A stretch of 15,842 nucleotides of DNA, taken from NCBI GenBank assembly GCA_017394765.1, contig JAFPXF010000048.1, forward strand, positions 1-15,842, read 5' to 3'. Positions 1 to 6,517 of the stretch are shown one piece after another (the stretch's first letter is position 1; the number at the start of each line of letters is the position of its first letter). The DNA comes from Bacteroidales bacterium. GTDB taxonomy: Bacteria; Bacteroidota; Bacteroidia; Bacteroidales; WCHB1-69. The notes below the pieces were generated by a model, which made no database searches, was not told the DNA's origin, and saw only the letters and a list, made by a program, of their open reading frames with translations. The position numbers and the translations under genes are program-made.

Positions 1-1
1 C

Positions 2-361
2 ATCGCCGTGAATTTCTGGGATCTGACCTGGAACGACGAACACCGCTACCTGCCTTACGAAATGCGCCTGCTGCTCTCGCTGGCCAACGCCGTCGGGGCG
101 GGCCGCATGCGCCAAGCCACCCGCGAATTGGTGAAAGCCTACATCCACGGCCTCGATTCCGCCGCTTTGGACGATGTGTTCGAGCTGTTTGCCTGGAACC
201 AGGGCATCGGTTACTTTAGCTCGGAGATTGGCCCTTCGGCACTGTTCCAAGCCTACAAAACCATCAAGCAAATGGAGAAGAAAGGCAACACCCGCGAGGA
301 AATCGCCGAGGTGCTGAAAGAGAAATTCGGTGAAAAACACCCGGAAGTAAAAGTAATGTAA
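2..361 (+). CDS. 3' part of an unidentified helical protein (CMD-like?)
   Basis: The frame is open from the window edge, so the gene probably starts upstream. A GTG at 8 could be a start but has no ribosome binding site. About 119 residues are visible. They look alpha-helical: a segment ending in LSLANAVGAGRM, a basic helix, a GLDSAALDDVFELF stretch and a charged C-terminal helix. The order of a helix, a 'GL...L.DVFEL' helix and a small-residue helix resembles the carboxymuconolactone decarboxylase/AhpD fold, but the CxxC pair of AhpD is absent, so catalysis of that type is not supported. It ends 19 nt before the DUF1858 gene and reads in the same direction, so it probably shares an operon with hcp. 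The family call is a weak guess; its reality as a gene is more secure. Confidence 0.6.
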   Translation: MAVNFWDLTWNDEHRYLPYEMRLLLSLANAVGAGRMRQATRELVKAYIHGLDSAALDDVFELFAWNQGIGYFSSEIGPSALFQAYKTIKQMEKKGNTREEIAEVLKEKFGEKHPEVKVM

Positions 362-362
362 T

Positions 363-380
363 AATTGAGAATTGAGAATT
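363..380 (+). repeat. Short heptad repeat before the DUF1858 start codon
   Basis: Two and a half copies of AATTGAG fill the whole gap between the stop at 361 and the ATG at 381, and the repeat abuts the start codon directly. No Shine-Dalgarno sequence is visible, so the repeat itself is the translation initiation region. It has the same 7-nt period as the arrays at 4234-4342. Confidence 0.6.
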
Positions 381-608
381 ATGAGTACTATCACAGCAGA
401 GACGAGATTGTCGGATCTCATTGCCCAATATCCGTGGCTGAAAGAAGAGATGGTAAAAGTGAACGAAAAGTTCAAGATGCTGAGTTCACCCGTCGGCAAG
501 CTAATGATGGGAAAGGCTACCATCGCCGAGATGAGCAAGAGGTCGGGTATGGATGACGACACCATCATCAGTCGGATTAACGAACTAATAACCAATCACA
601 CAAAATAA
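381..608 (+). CDS. DUF1858 domain protein
   Basis: A 75-residue protein made almost entirely of one DUF1858 domain (related to the N-terminal domain of ScdA/RIC proteins). It shows the family pattern: an N-terminal 'ITAETRLSDLIAQYPWL', a central 'F..L.SPVGKLM', then 'ATIAEMSKRSGMD' and a helix ending in INELI. It has no cysteine, so it cannot itself bind a cluster. I chose the ATG at 381 because an in-frame TTG at 372 would add only three residues encoded by the short repeat. The next gene, hcp, starts 12-15 nt downstream on the same strand. Proteins of this family often sit beside, or are fused to, iron-sulfur or nitrosative-stress proteins, so a partner role for Hcp is an inference. Its biochemical function is unknown. 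Confidence 0.8.
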   Translation: MSTITAETRLSDLIAQYPWLKEEMVKVNEKFKMLSSPVGKLMMGKATIAEMSKRSGMDDDTIISRINELITNHTK

Positions 609-610
609 AG

Positions 611-617
611 AAAGGAG
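611..617 (+). promoter_or_regulatory. Ribosome binding site of hcp
   Basis: AAAGGAG is one of the few clear Shine-Dalgarno matches in the window. It lies 3 nt before the ATG at 621 and 6 nt before the ATG at 624. The second spacing is closer to the usual one, so translation may begin at 624, giving a protein starting [10 protein letters not shown]. Confidence 0.65.
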
Positions 618-620
618 CAA

Positions 621-2285
621 ATGATGAACGAGAAAATGTTTTGTTTCCAGTGTCAGGAAACCGCCGGTTGCGCCGGCTGCAAGATTTCAGGAGTGTGCGG
701 AAAGACCCCGCAAGTGGCCCACGCCCAAGACCTGCTGATTTATGTCCTTAAAGGATTAGGTGTCATCGCCAACCATCACCAACACGGCTGCGGACACGAC
801 TACTGCGACTTCCGCAAGAGCATCCATGCCTTCGTGAACGATGCGCTGTTCAGCACTATCACCAACGCCAACTTCGATGTGGAGAGCATCTACGCCCGCA
901 TTGACAAGGGATTGGAGTTGCGCGATATGTTCAAAGACCGCGTGACCAACAAGCAAGGTATTGAGCTGCCTAAACTTGATGTTTTGGAATGGAACGGCAC
1001 TCGCGAACAATACGATGAGAAAGCGCAAACCGTGGGCATCCTCGCTGAAAGCAACAAGGATATCCGCTCGCTGAAAGAACTCGCCATGTACGGTCTCAAA
1101 GGTATGGCCGCCTATCTGGAACATGCTGCCCGTCTCGGTCAAGTGGACAGCGACATCAACGAGTTTATCCTGCAAACCCTCGGACAGCTTGTCACCTGCA
1201 ACGATGCCAACGAGCTCACCGCCCTTGCGCTGAAGACCGGCGAATGGGGTGTGAAGGCAATGGCCCTGCTCGACAAAGCCAACACCACCGCTTTCGGCAA
1301 CCCCGAAATCACAGAAGTGAACATCGGAGTGGGCAACCGTCCGGGTATCCTCATCAGCGGACACGATCTGAACGACATCGAGCAACTGTTGGAGCAGAGC
1401 AAGGACGCGGGCATCGACATCTATACCCACAGCGAGATGCTCCCTGCACACTACTATCCCAAACTTAAACAATACGCCCACCTGAAGGGCAACTACGGCA
1501 ATGCTTGGTGGAAGCAACGCGAGGAGTTTGAAGCCTTCAACGGTCCTATTTTGTTCACTACCAACTGCATCGTGCCGCCAACCGGCAGCGCGACTTACAA
1601 AGACCGCGTGTTCACCACCAACAGCACAGGTTTCCCGGGTTGGAAGCACATCCCCGCCGATGCCAACGGCAAGAAAGACTTCAGCGAAATCATCACATTA
1701 GCCAAGACCTGTCAGGCCCCGAAGGAGATTGAGACGGGCAAGATTGTGGGCGGTTTCGCGCACGAGCAGGTGTTTGCCCTCGCCGACAAGGTGGTGGAGG
1801 CCGTGAAGAGCGGTGCCATCCGCAAGTTCGTGGTGATGGCGGGCTGCGACGGTCGCATGAAGAGCCGCGAATACTACACCGAGTTTGCTAAAGCGCTGCC
1901 CAAGGATTGCGTCATCCTGACGGCGGGTTGTGCCAAATACAAATACAACAAGCTCGCCTTAGGCGACATCGGTGGCATCCCGCGCGTGTTGGACGCCGGC
2001 CAGTGCAACGACAGCTATTCTTTAGCTCTTATCGCATTGAAACTCAAGGAAGTGTTCGGTTTGGACGATGTGAACCAACTGCCCATCGCCTATAACATCG
2101 CGTGGTACGAGCAGAAGGCCGTCATTGTGCTGCTGGCCCTGCTGAGCCTTGGTGTGAAGAACATCCACCTTGGCCCGACCTTACCCGCATTCCTCTCGCC
2201 CAATGTGGCCAATGTGCTCGTCGAGAACTTCGGTATAGGCGGAATCAGCACGGTAGAAGAGGACATGAAGTTGTTCGGTATCTAA
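621..2285 (+). CDS. hcp: Hydroxylamine reductase / hybrid cluster protein Hcp
   Basis: Hcp carries a cubane cluster and a hybrid Fe-S-O cluster. It reduces hydroxylamine in vitro and, in E. coli, nitric oxide to N2O. The 554-residue length is normal. The N-terminal cluster ligands are C8, C11, C20 and C26 (spacing C-X2-C-X8-C-X5-C, the short spacing of anaerobe-type Hcp). All eight hybrid-cluster ligands of the Desulfovibrio enzyme have counterparts at a constant offset of three or four: H248, E272, C316, C409 (persulfide position, in MAGCDGR), C437 (TAGCAKY), C462 (GQCNDS), E497 and K499 (WYEQKA). The protein should therefore be functional and cytoplasmic. It follows the DUF1858 gene closely and no hcr reductase gene follows, so the electron donor must be encoded elsewhere. 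Use of ATG 621 or 624 is unresolved. Long antisense open frames here are shadows of codon bias. Confidence 0.96.
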   Translation: MMNEKMFCFQCQETAGCAGCKISGVCGKTPQVAHAQDLLIYVLKGLGVIANHHQHGCGHDYCDFRKSIHAFVNDALFSTITNANFDVESIYARIDKGLELRDMFKDRVTNKQGIELPKLDVLEWNGTREQYDEKAQTVGILAESNKDIRSLKELAMYGLKGMAAYLEHAARLGQVDSDINEFILQTLGQLVTCNDANELTALALKTGEWGVKAMALLDKANTTAFGNPEITEVNIGVGNRPGILISGHDLNDIEQLLEQSKDAGIDIYTHSEMLPAHYYPKLKQYAHLKGNYGNAWWKQREEFEAFNGPILFTTNCIVPPTGSATYKDRVFTTNSTGFPGWKHIPADANGKKDFSEIITLAKTCQAPKEIETGKIVGGFAHEQVFALADKVVEAVKSGAIRKFVVMAGCDGRMKSREYYTEFAKALPKDCVILTAGCAKYKYNKLALGDIGGIPRVLDAGQCNDSYSLALIALKLKEVFGLDDVNQLPIAYNIAWYEQKAVIVLLALLSLGVKNIHLGPTLPAFLSPNVANVLVENFGIGGISTVEEDMKLFGI

Positions 2286-2318
2286 GGTTTCTTGTAACCT
2301 TTCCCGTCTTTGATCTGT

Positions 2319-2368
2319 AAACCTACGTCCAGCATCTCCGGTTTCACGGATGATGCTGGCAAGGTTTT
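2319..2368 (+). terminator. Terminator-like hairpin after hcp
   Basis: An inverted repeat pairs CCAGCATC (2329-2336) with GATGCTGG (2352-2359). The stem continues inward through TCCG/CGGA, with one bulged T, to a 6-nt loop. An outer helix AAACCT/AGGTTT (2319-2324 with 2362-2367) can add to it. Only a weak T run (TTTT) follows, so intrinsic termination is plausible but not certain. The position 44-80 nt after the hcp stop fits. Confidence 0.55.
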
Positions 2369-2407
2369 AATGAAATGCTATTCCTATAGAGAAAACAGTA
2401 TAATTAT

Positions 2408-2626
2408 ATGAGAAAATCAAGCCGCCAAATGGATGCCACCTTTGCATTGGAGGTGTTGGACAAGGCTCCATACGTGACAGTCAGTTTCATCCGTCCCGAT
2501 GGAACACCCTACGGATTACCCCTGTCGTTGGCGCGGACAGATGAGAGGACGTTCTATTTCCATTGTGCCTTGGAGGGCGAAAAGCTTGGGTGCGGAATTT
2601 TGCAGCTAAGCAATGAAGTGATATGA
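2408..2626 (+). pseudogene. Truncated NimA-like (pyridoxamine-phosphate-oxidase fold) gene
   Basis: Residues 1-60 look like the start of a NimA/5-nitroimidazole-resistance-type flavin-binding split-barrel protein: MRKSSRQMD, then 'VLDKAPYVTVSFIRPDGTPYG' up to position 30s, and the hallmark FHCALEGEKL at 51-60. Family members are about 150-160 residues; here the match ends at about 2587 and twelve unrelated residues lead to a stop at 2624. In another frame just after the break, codons 2590-2616 read VRNFAAKQ followed by a stop, which could be the original gene tail, implying an out-of-frame internal deletion. The stop overlaps the ATG of the next remnant. A short functional protein cannot be excluded but the core flavin-binding fold would be incomplete. 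Confidence 0.7.
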
Positions 2627-3131
2627 CCATCGGTAATTTTTTGCTATCGTTTCTGTCTGTGCTCAACGCCATGAGCCCCTATCTGCTGTTAGGATTCCTC
2701 ATCGCCGGAGTCCTGCATGTGTTCGTGCCGAAGCGGTTTTATGCCAAGTATCTGTCGCGCGACAACATGCTTTCAGTGCTATGGGCGGCATTGCTGGGCA
2801 TCCCGCTGCCGCTCTGCTCGTGCGGGGTTATACCCACGACGGTCGGGCTCAAGAACGAGGGTGCCTCGAAAAGGGCACTGGGTATGAAATTCTTTGACAA
2901 ATTCAAGAAACAGGAAACCGAAGCCGGGACGGTGGTTTATACCGTCGAGGGTATGCACTGCAACCACTGCAAGGCCGCCGTCGAGCAGTCGGTGGGCAAA
3001 AGTTGAAAGGCGTTGAGACCTGCGAGGCCACCCCGGCCGCCAACACGCTTGTGGTCATGGGCACCGCAAGCGAGAACGACATCCGCAAAGCCGTGGAACA
3101 GGCGGGCTTCGAGTTCAAAGGGGTGAAATAG
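2623..3131 (+). pseudogene. Collapsed SO_0444-type metal permease with heavy-metal-associated tail, frameshifted
   Basis: Residues 1-85 match the start of SO_0444-family Cu/Zn efflux permeases: a membrane helix (about 5-33), VPKRFYAKYLS, a second membrane segment with the conserved LPLCSCGVIPT motif, and GLKNEGASK. The remaining membrane helices, expected to span a few hundred residues, are missing. The frame passes straight to a soluble linker (FFDKFKKQETEAG) and the start of a heavy-metal-associated domain with the metal-binding motif GMHCNHC. A stop then follows at 3004-3006. The rest of that domain continues in another frame from 3003 to 3131 (LKGVETCEATPAANTL, then DIRKAVEQAGFEFKGVK and a stop), so one base is missing near an AAAAG run at about 2997-3002. 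Two separate lesions make this a pseudogene. The intact ancestor was probably a metal exporter with a regulatory metal-binding tail. Confidence 0.8.
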
Positions 3132-3174
3132 GAAGGTGGAAATACAGCGGCAGGCCCCCCAATCCTGATTACCG

Positions 3175-3750
3175 CTAATGTGCAAACACGAATCCGAAGT
3201 AAACGCGCACTCCTTTGGGCACGGCTTCGCCCTTGAAGGGGAAGAGGTGGTCGGCCTTGAGCGCAAGGTGGACCGCTTCAGTGAGCGCGAACTCCACTCC
3301 GAGGTATGGGTTGACGAAGAAAAAGTGCTCATTGTGTACCACCGCGTTCCTCTCGGACTCCCAGTCGCTATCGGAACCATCGAGAACGAGCAGTGTTGAT
3401 GCTTTGCCGCCCCCTATGCACACTCCGGCATACGGACTCCACCGTTTTACCGGCCAGTAGAAATCGGCCACCACGCCGCCCCAGCCCATGCGGACATAGC
3501 TGCCGTTGCGCTTCTGGTGGAGCGTGGAGACATAGCCTTCGCCACCTAAACGCACGCGATTGCCAATGTGGAAGCGCAGCACACCGCCAAGCCCGAAAGA
3601 CATCCCACTGGCTTTGTAATCCAGTGCCGGGATATTGTCGATGAGGTAACCCGTGTGGACCATCATCCCCCCGTCAAACAGTTGTTTTTTCTGCGCTTTG
3701 AGGCCGACGGCAAATGTCAGTAATAGGAGTAATACGGCTGTTTTTTTCAT
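3175..3750 (-). CDS. Outer-membrane beta-barrel protein, unknown function
   Basis: A 191-residue protein with a clear signal peptide (residues 1-19, MKKTAVLLLLLTFAVGLKA, cleavage before Q). The mature part has alternating hydrophobic/polar stretches and many Gly and aromatic residues: GMSFGLGGVLRFHIGNRVRLGGEGYVS, WSPYAGVCIGGG, YLGVEFALTEAVHLALKADHLFP, ending in VRVYFGFVFAH. This is the usual look of a small (about eight-strand) Bacteroidota outer-membrane barrel. No enzymatic motif is visible. It is divergent from the His-rich protein/TonB receptor pair and its upstream region is nearly identical to that of the ZIP transporter gene, so it may belong to the same metal regulon; that role is inference. 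The tail abuts the collapsed permease, 43 nt away and convergent. Confidence 0.8.
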   Translation of the reverse strand: MKKTAVLLLLLTFAVGLKAQKKQLFDGGMMVHTGYLIDNIPALDYKASGMSFGLGGVLRFHIGNRVRLGGEGYVSTLHQKRNGSYVRMGWGGVVADFYWPVKRWSPYAGVCIGGGKASTLLVLDGSDSDWESERNAVVHNEHFFFVNPYLGVEFALTEAVHLALKADHLFPFKGEAVPKGVRVYFGFVFAH

Positions 3751-3759
3751 ATCCTTACT

Positions 3760-3826
3760 CTTTCACGCCGCAAAAATGCACATTTTCTGCCAGATGGGAA
3801 TCCCTATAAATGGTTATTTTTGCGGG
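3760..3826. repeat. Promoter cassette, copy A
   Basis: A 67-bp segment between divergent genes. It is about 90% identical to 7316-7381, with roughly six substitutions and one indel. On the minus strand it ends in GCATTTTTGC (3770-3779), a one-mismatch match to the TAnnTTTG element, 20 nt from the barrel-protein start. On the plus strand it ends in a perfect TATTTTTG (3815-3822). It therefore looks like a bidirectional promoter region that has been duplicated. Confidence 0.75.
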
Positions 3827-3863
3827 AAAAACATTCAGTCGGACGACAATGTTGGTTTTTTTG

Positions 3864-3871
3864 TACTTTTG
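3864..3871 (+). promoter_or_regulatory. Bacteroidota -7 element for the His/Cys-rich protein gene
   Basis: TACTTTTG is a perfect TAnnTTTG match only 8 nt before the ATG at 3880. Transcription would start at or within a few bases of the start codon, giving a leaderless or nearly leaderless mRNA. A second perfect match, TATTTTTG at 3815-3822, could supply a longer leader. Confidence 0.6.
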
Positions 3872-3879
3872 CCGCCGCA

Positions 3880-4254
3880 ATGAGCGCACGACTTAGACAG
3901 ATAACCGCGTGGGTGCTGCTGCTCGCGTTCTGCGGTATGACCGGCACCAAGGCCTTTCACCACCACCACTGGAAGGCTGTGGAGGACATTGTCTGTCCGT
4001 TAGATGGCATTGCAATGTCGCACCACACGCTCGCACATACCATCCTGCAATCTGTCGATGAGGATGATGATAGGGATTGCGCCATTTGCCATTTTACCAT
4101 CTCGAAAGTTGTTCTTTCGGAGAGCCAAAACCTCTCCAGTGGAGCGGTCACTCTATTCCTTCATCATTTTGTTTCCACCCCCTGCGAAATTCTTTCCGTC
4201 AAGGGAGTGAGCTTGTTACGGGCACCGCCAGCCCAGTTAGTAGTTAGAAGTTAG
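3880..4254 (+). CDS. Small exported His/Cys-rich protein, probably metal-binding
   Basis: The ATG at 3880 gives 124 residues beginning with a good signal peptide (positively charged SARLRQ, hydrophobic AWVLLLAFCG, cleavage near residue 25). The mature protein opens with FHHHHW and has potential metal ligands throughout: C39, a SHHTLAH stretch, an acidic DEDDDRD run, and C67-A-I-C70-H71. This pattern recalls small DUF2946-like proteins encoded beside metal-related TonB receptors, and such a receptor follows on the same strand 109 nt downstream. A role in periplasmic metal binding or sensing is inferred. The last five residues (LVVRS) and the stop are encoded by the heptad array at 4234-4268, so the C-terminus may be recent. 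An in-frame extension back to 3820 has no signal-peptide logic and was not used. Confidence 0.75.
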   Translation: MSARLRQITAWVLLLAFCGMTGTKAFHHHHWKAVEDIVCPLDGIAMSHHTLAHTILQSVDEDDDRDCAICHFTISKVVLSESQNLSSGAVTLFLHHFVSTPCEILSVKGVSLLRAPPAQLVVRS

Positions 4255-4268
4255 CCGTTAGTAGTTTG
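4234..4268 (+). repeat. Heptanucleotide array 1 (NNGTTAG)
   Basis: Five consecutive 7-nt units: CAGTTAG, TAGTTAG, AAGTTAG, CCGTTAG, TAGTTTG. The array begins inside the preceding coding sequence and supplies its stop codon (TAG at 4252-4254). Confidence 0.8.
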
Positions 4269-4293
4269 CGGCAGCGTTGTACTTGCCGTACTC

Positions 4294-4342
4294 TAATCAC
4301 TAATCACAATTCACTGATCACAATTCACTGATCACTGTTCAC
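4294..4342 (+). repeat. Heptanucleotide array 2 (NNWTCAC)
   Basis: Seven consecutive 7-nt units: TAATCAC twice, AATTCAC, TGATCAC, AATTCAC, TGATCAC, TGTTCAC. Units 3-4 are repeated exactly as units 5-6. The array ends 21 nt before the TonB receptor start, so it lies in the 5' region of that gene. Changes in unit number would change the leader by 7 nt. Confidence 0.85.
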
Positions 4343-4363
4343 TAACAAACAAGCAAACAAATA

Positions 4364-6493
4364 ATGAAAAGACGTATAAACTACGCCCTGACACTTCTGT
4401 TCGGGGTGCTGGCCTTTGGTGCGGGGGCCCAGGATTTACCGCACCATGACCACGAGCACGACACGCTGCACGTGGACGAAATCACCATATCTTCAAACCG
4501 AGAACAAACTCTCCGGCGGGAGGCACCGGCGCTGATCGACATTGTCACACCGCGCACAATGTTCGCCACCAACGCCGTCTGTTTGGCGCAGACCCTCGAC
4601 TTTATGCCGGGGTTGCGTGTGGAGGACAACTGCCAGAACTGCGGTTTCACGCAGGTGCGCATCAACGGTCTGGACGGTCACTATTCGCAAATCCTCATTG
4701 ACTCGAAGCCGATATTCTCCTCGTTGAACGGCGTTTACGGTCTTGAGCAGATTCCATCGGAGATGATTGACCGCATCGAGGTGATGCGCGGCGGCGGCAG
4801 TGCCCTCTTCGGCGCATCGGCGGTGGCGGGTGTCATCAACATCATCACCAAGGAGGCCACGGAGAACGGCGGCGGCTTCGGGCACACGTTTAGCAATTAC
4901 GACTTTACGCGCACCTTCGACAACACCACGCACGCGTATGCCTCCGCGGTCACCCGAAACCGCAACGCGGGCATTTACCTTTTTGCACAGGATCGTCACC
5001 GCGACCCATACGACCGTAACGGCGACAGTTACAGCGACCTTCCGAAGCTGCGAAACCTCTCTGTCGGGGTGAACGCCTTTGTACGGCCCACGAGACTGTC
5101 GAAACTGAGTGTCCGTTACAATATCGTCAATGACGAGCACCGGGGCGGCAACAATCTCGGTCTGCAGCCCCATGAGTCAAACATTTCCGAGGGTGCGGGG
5201 CATCTTATCCACAGCGGGCACCTTGACTACCATATCGACTTCGGGCACCAACACGTGGAGGCCTACACCGCCCTGCAGCACATCCGCCGCAACAGCTACT
5301 ACGGCGGCATTGGCGAGGGCACGCCTGAAGAGCGCATTGACGCATTGAAGGCCTACGGCTACACCACCAATTTCACCCTCGCCACCGGGGCTCTTTGGCG
5401 TTATCACTTTGACAAACTGTGGTTTATGCCCGCCTCCCTGACCGTGGGCGCGGAATACAATTTCGACCACCTGACCGACTCGATTCCAGGTTACGCACAG
5501 TATCTGCACCAAGACGTGCATATCGGCAGTGTTTATGCGCAGAACGAGTGGCGAAACGAGCACTGGTCGCTGCTGGCCGGAGTGCGCATGGACAAGCACT
5601 CGCTCATCCGTCGTCCGATTTTCTCCCCGAGGGTGAATATCCGTTATAACCCGATTCGAAGACTTTCATTGCGAGTGAGTTACGCCACTGGATTCCGCGC
5701 TCCGCAAACCTACGATGAAGACCTGCACGTCTCCCTGGCGGGTGGCGAACGCATCATCAGTACCCTCGCGCCGGATCTCAAGGAGGAACGTTCGCACAGT
5801 GTGTCTCTCTCAGCCGACTATTGTCTTTACAAGGGTGGCGTGGATGTGGATTTGGCGGGTGAGGGCTTCTACACCTACCTGAAGGACATCTTCGCGGAAA
5901 GGCGGTATGAGGATACCGCAGGGAATGAGATGTCCGAACGTTACAACGCCGGTCGCGGTTATGTGGCGGGCGTTCATGGTGCGCTGAAGGTGAGCTGGAA
6001 CCGTTGGATTTCCGGTCAGCTTGGTGCCACCTGGCAGGTGAACCGCTACACTGAACCGGTGGAATGGAGCGAGGACGCCGCCCCTGAAATTCGGATGCTC
6101 AGAACACCGAATGTCTATGGCTATCTGATTCTGGAGAGTAACCCCTGGCGGCACCTGACCCTGAACGTCACGGGCAATTTCACCGGCCCGATGCTGGTAC
6201 CCCACGAGACCGAACCGCCCGTATTGATGAAGACGCAGTCGTTTTTCGTCCTCAACGCGCAGGTTTCCTACGACTTCCATTTCAAGATCCAGCGGAAAGC
6301 TGAAAATCCTATGATACAACGCCCGTCTGAAGTGGACTACAACGAAGTCGTGCTTCGTTTGACCGCAGGCGTGCAGAACATCACCAACGCCTACCAACCC
6401 GATCTGGACTACGGTGTCCTCCGCGACGCAGGTTACATCTATGGTCCGAAACAGCCGAGAAGTGTATATCTTGGAGTAAATGTCAGGATATGA
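4364..6493 (+). CDS. TonB-dependent outer-membrane receptor, probable metal or metallophore uptake
   Basis: A 709-residue receptor with signal peptide at 1-22 (cleavage before Q23), then a His-rich segment HHDHEHD at 27-33 and a TonB-box-like DTLHVDEITIS. The plug domain (about 45-160) shows TLDFMPGLRVED, the Cys pair NCQNC, VRINGLDGHYSQILIDSKP and the typical RIEVMRGGGSALFGASAVAGVINIITK, split here across the plug end. The barrel runs to a standard C-terminus (YGPKQPRSVYLGVNVRI). It lacks an N-terminal carboxypeptidase-like domain and has no SusD partner, so it is not a glycan system. The His-rich N-terminus, CxxC in the plug, upstream His/Cys-rich protein and downstream ZIP transporter point to a divalent metal such as zinc; the substrate is inferred. 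No perfect promoter element is seen just upstream, so it is probably co-transcribed with the preceding gene. Confidence 0.92.
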   Translation: MKRRINYALTLLFGVLAFGAGAQDLPHHDHEHDTLHVDEITISSNREQTLRREAPALIDIVTPRTMFATNAVCLAQTLDFMPGLRVEDNCQNCGFTQVRINGLDGHYSQILIDSKPIFSSLNGVYGLEQIPSEMIDRIEVMRGGGSALFGASAVAGVINIITKEATENGGGFGHTFSNYDFTRTFDNTTHAYASAVTRNRNAGIYLFAQDRHRDPYDRNGDSYSDLPKLRNLSVGVNAFVRPTRLSKLSVRYNIVNDEHRGGNNLGLQPHESNISEGAGHLIHSGHLDYHIDFGHQHVEAYTALQHIRRNSYYGGIGEGTPEERIDALKAYGYTTNFTLATGALWRYHFDKLWFMPASLTVGAEYNFDHLTDSIPGYAQYLHQDVHIGSVYAQNEWRNEHWSLLAGVRMDKHSLIRRPIFSPRVNIRYNPIRRLSLRVSYATGFRAPQTYDEDLHVSLAGGERIISTLAPDLKEERSHSVSLSADYCLYKGGVDVDLAGEGFYTYLKDIFAERRYEDTAGNEMSERYNAGRGYVAGVHGALKVSWNRWISGQLGATWQVNRYTEPVEWSEDAAPEIRMLRTPNVYGYLILESNPWRHLTLNVTGNFTGPMLVPHETEPPVLMKTQSFFVLNAQVSYDFHFKIQRKAENPMIQRPSEVDYNEVVLRLTAGVQNITNAYQPDLDYGVLRDAGYIYGPKQPRSVYLGVNVRI

Positions 6494-6514
6494 AACTATT
6501 GAGGTTCAATATCC
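6486..6514. terminator. Hairpin between convergent genes
   Basis: GGATATGAA at 6486-6494 pairs with TTCAATATCC (6505-6514) with one bulged base and a loop of about 10 nt. It overlaps the receptor stop codon and ends 3 nt before the end of the convergent ZIP gene. There is no T run, so it may be only a structural or weak bidirectional terminator. Confidence 0.35.
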
Positions 6515-6517
6515 GGA

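Noticed and set aside
756..1649. Long antisense open frame (297 codons) opposite hcp
   Set aside because: It lies wholly within an Hcp gene with all ligands intact; its product is low-complexity Val/His-rich and has no recognisable motif, as expected from codon bias.
2623..3006. An intact small membrane protein
   Set aside because: The permease core is missing and the heavy-metal domain continues in another frame to 3131, which is better explained as a pseudogene.
4234..4342. CRISPR array
   Set aside because: Units are 7 nt without spacers, so these are simple tandem repeats.
4493..5173. Antisense open frames opposite the TonB receptor (also 5177-5599 and 5810-6397)
   Set aside because: They mirror a well-supported receptor gene and show Val/Arg-rich shadow composition without motifs.
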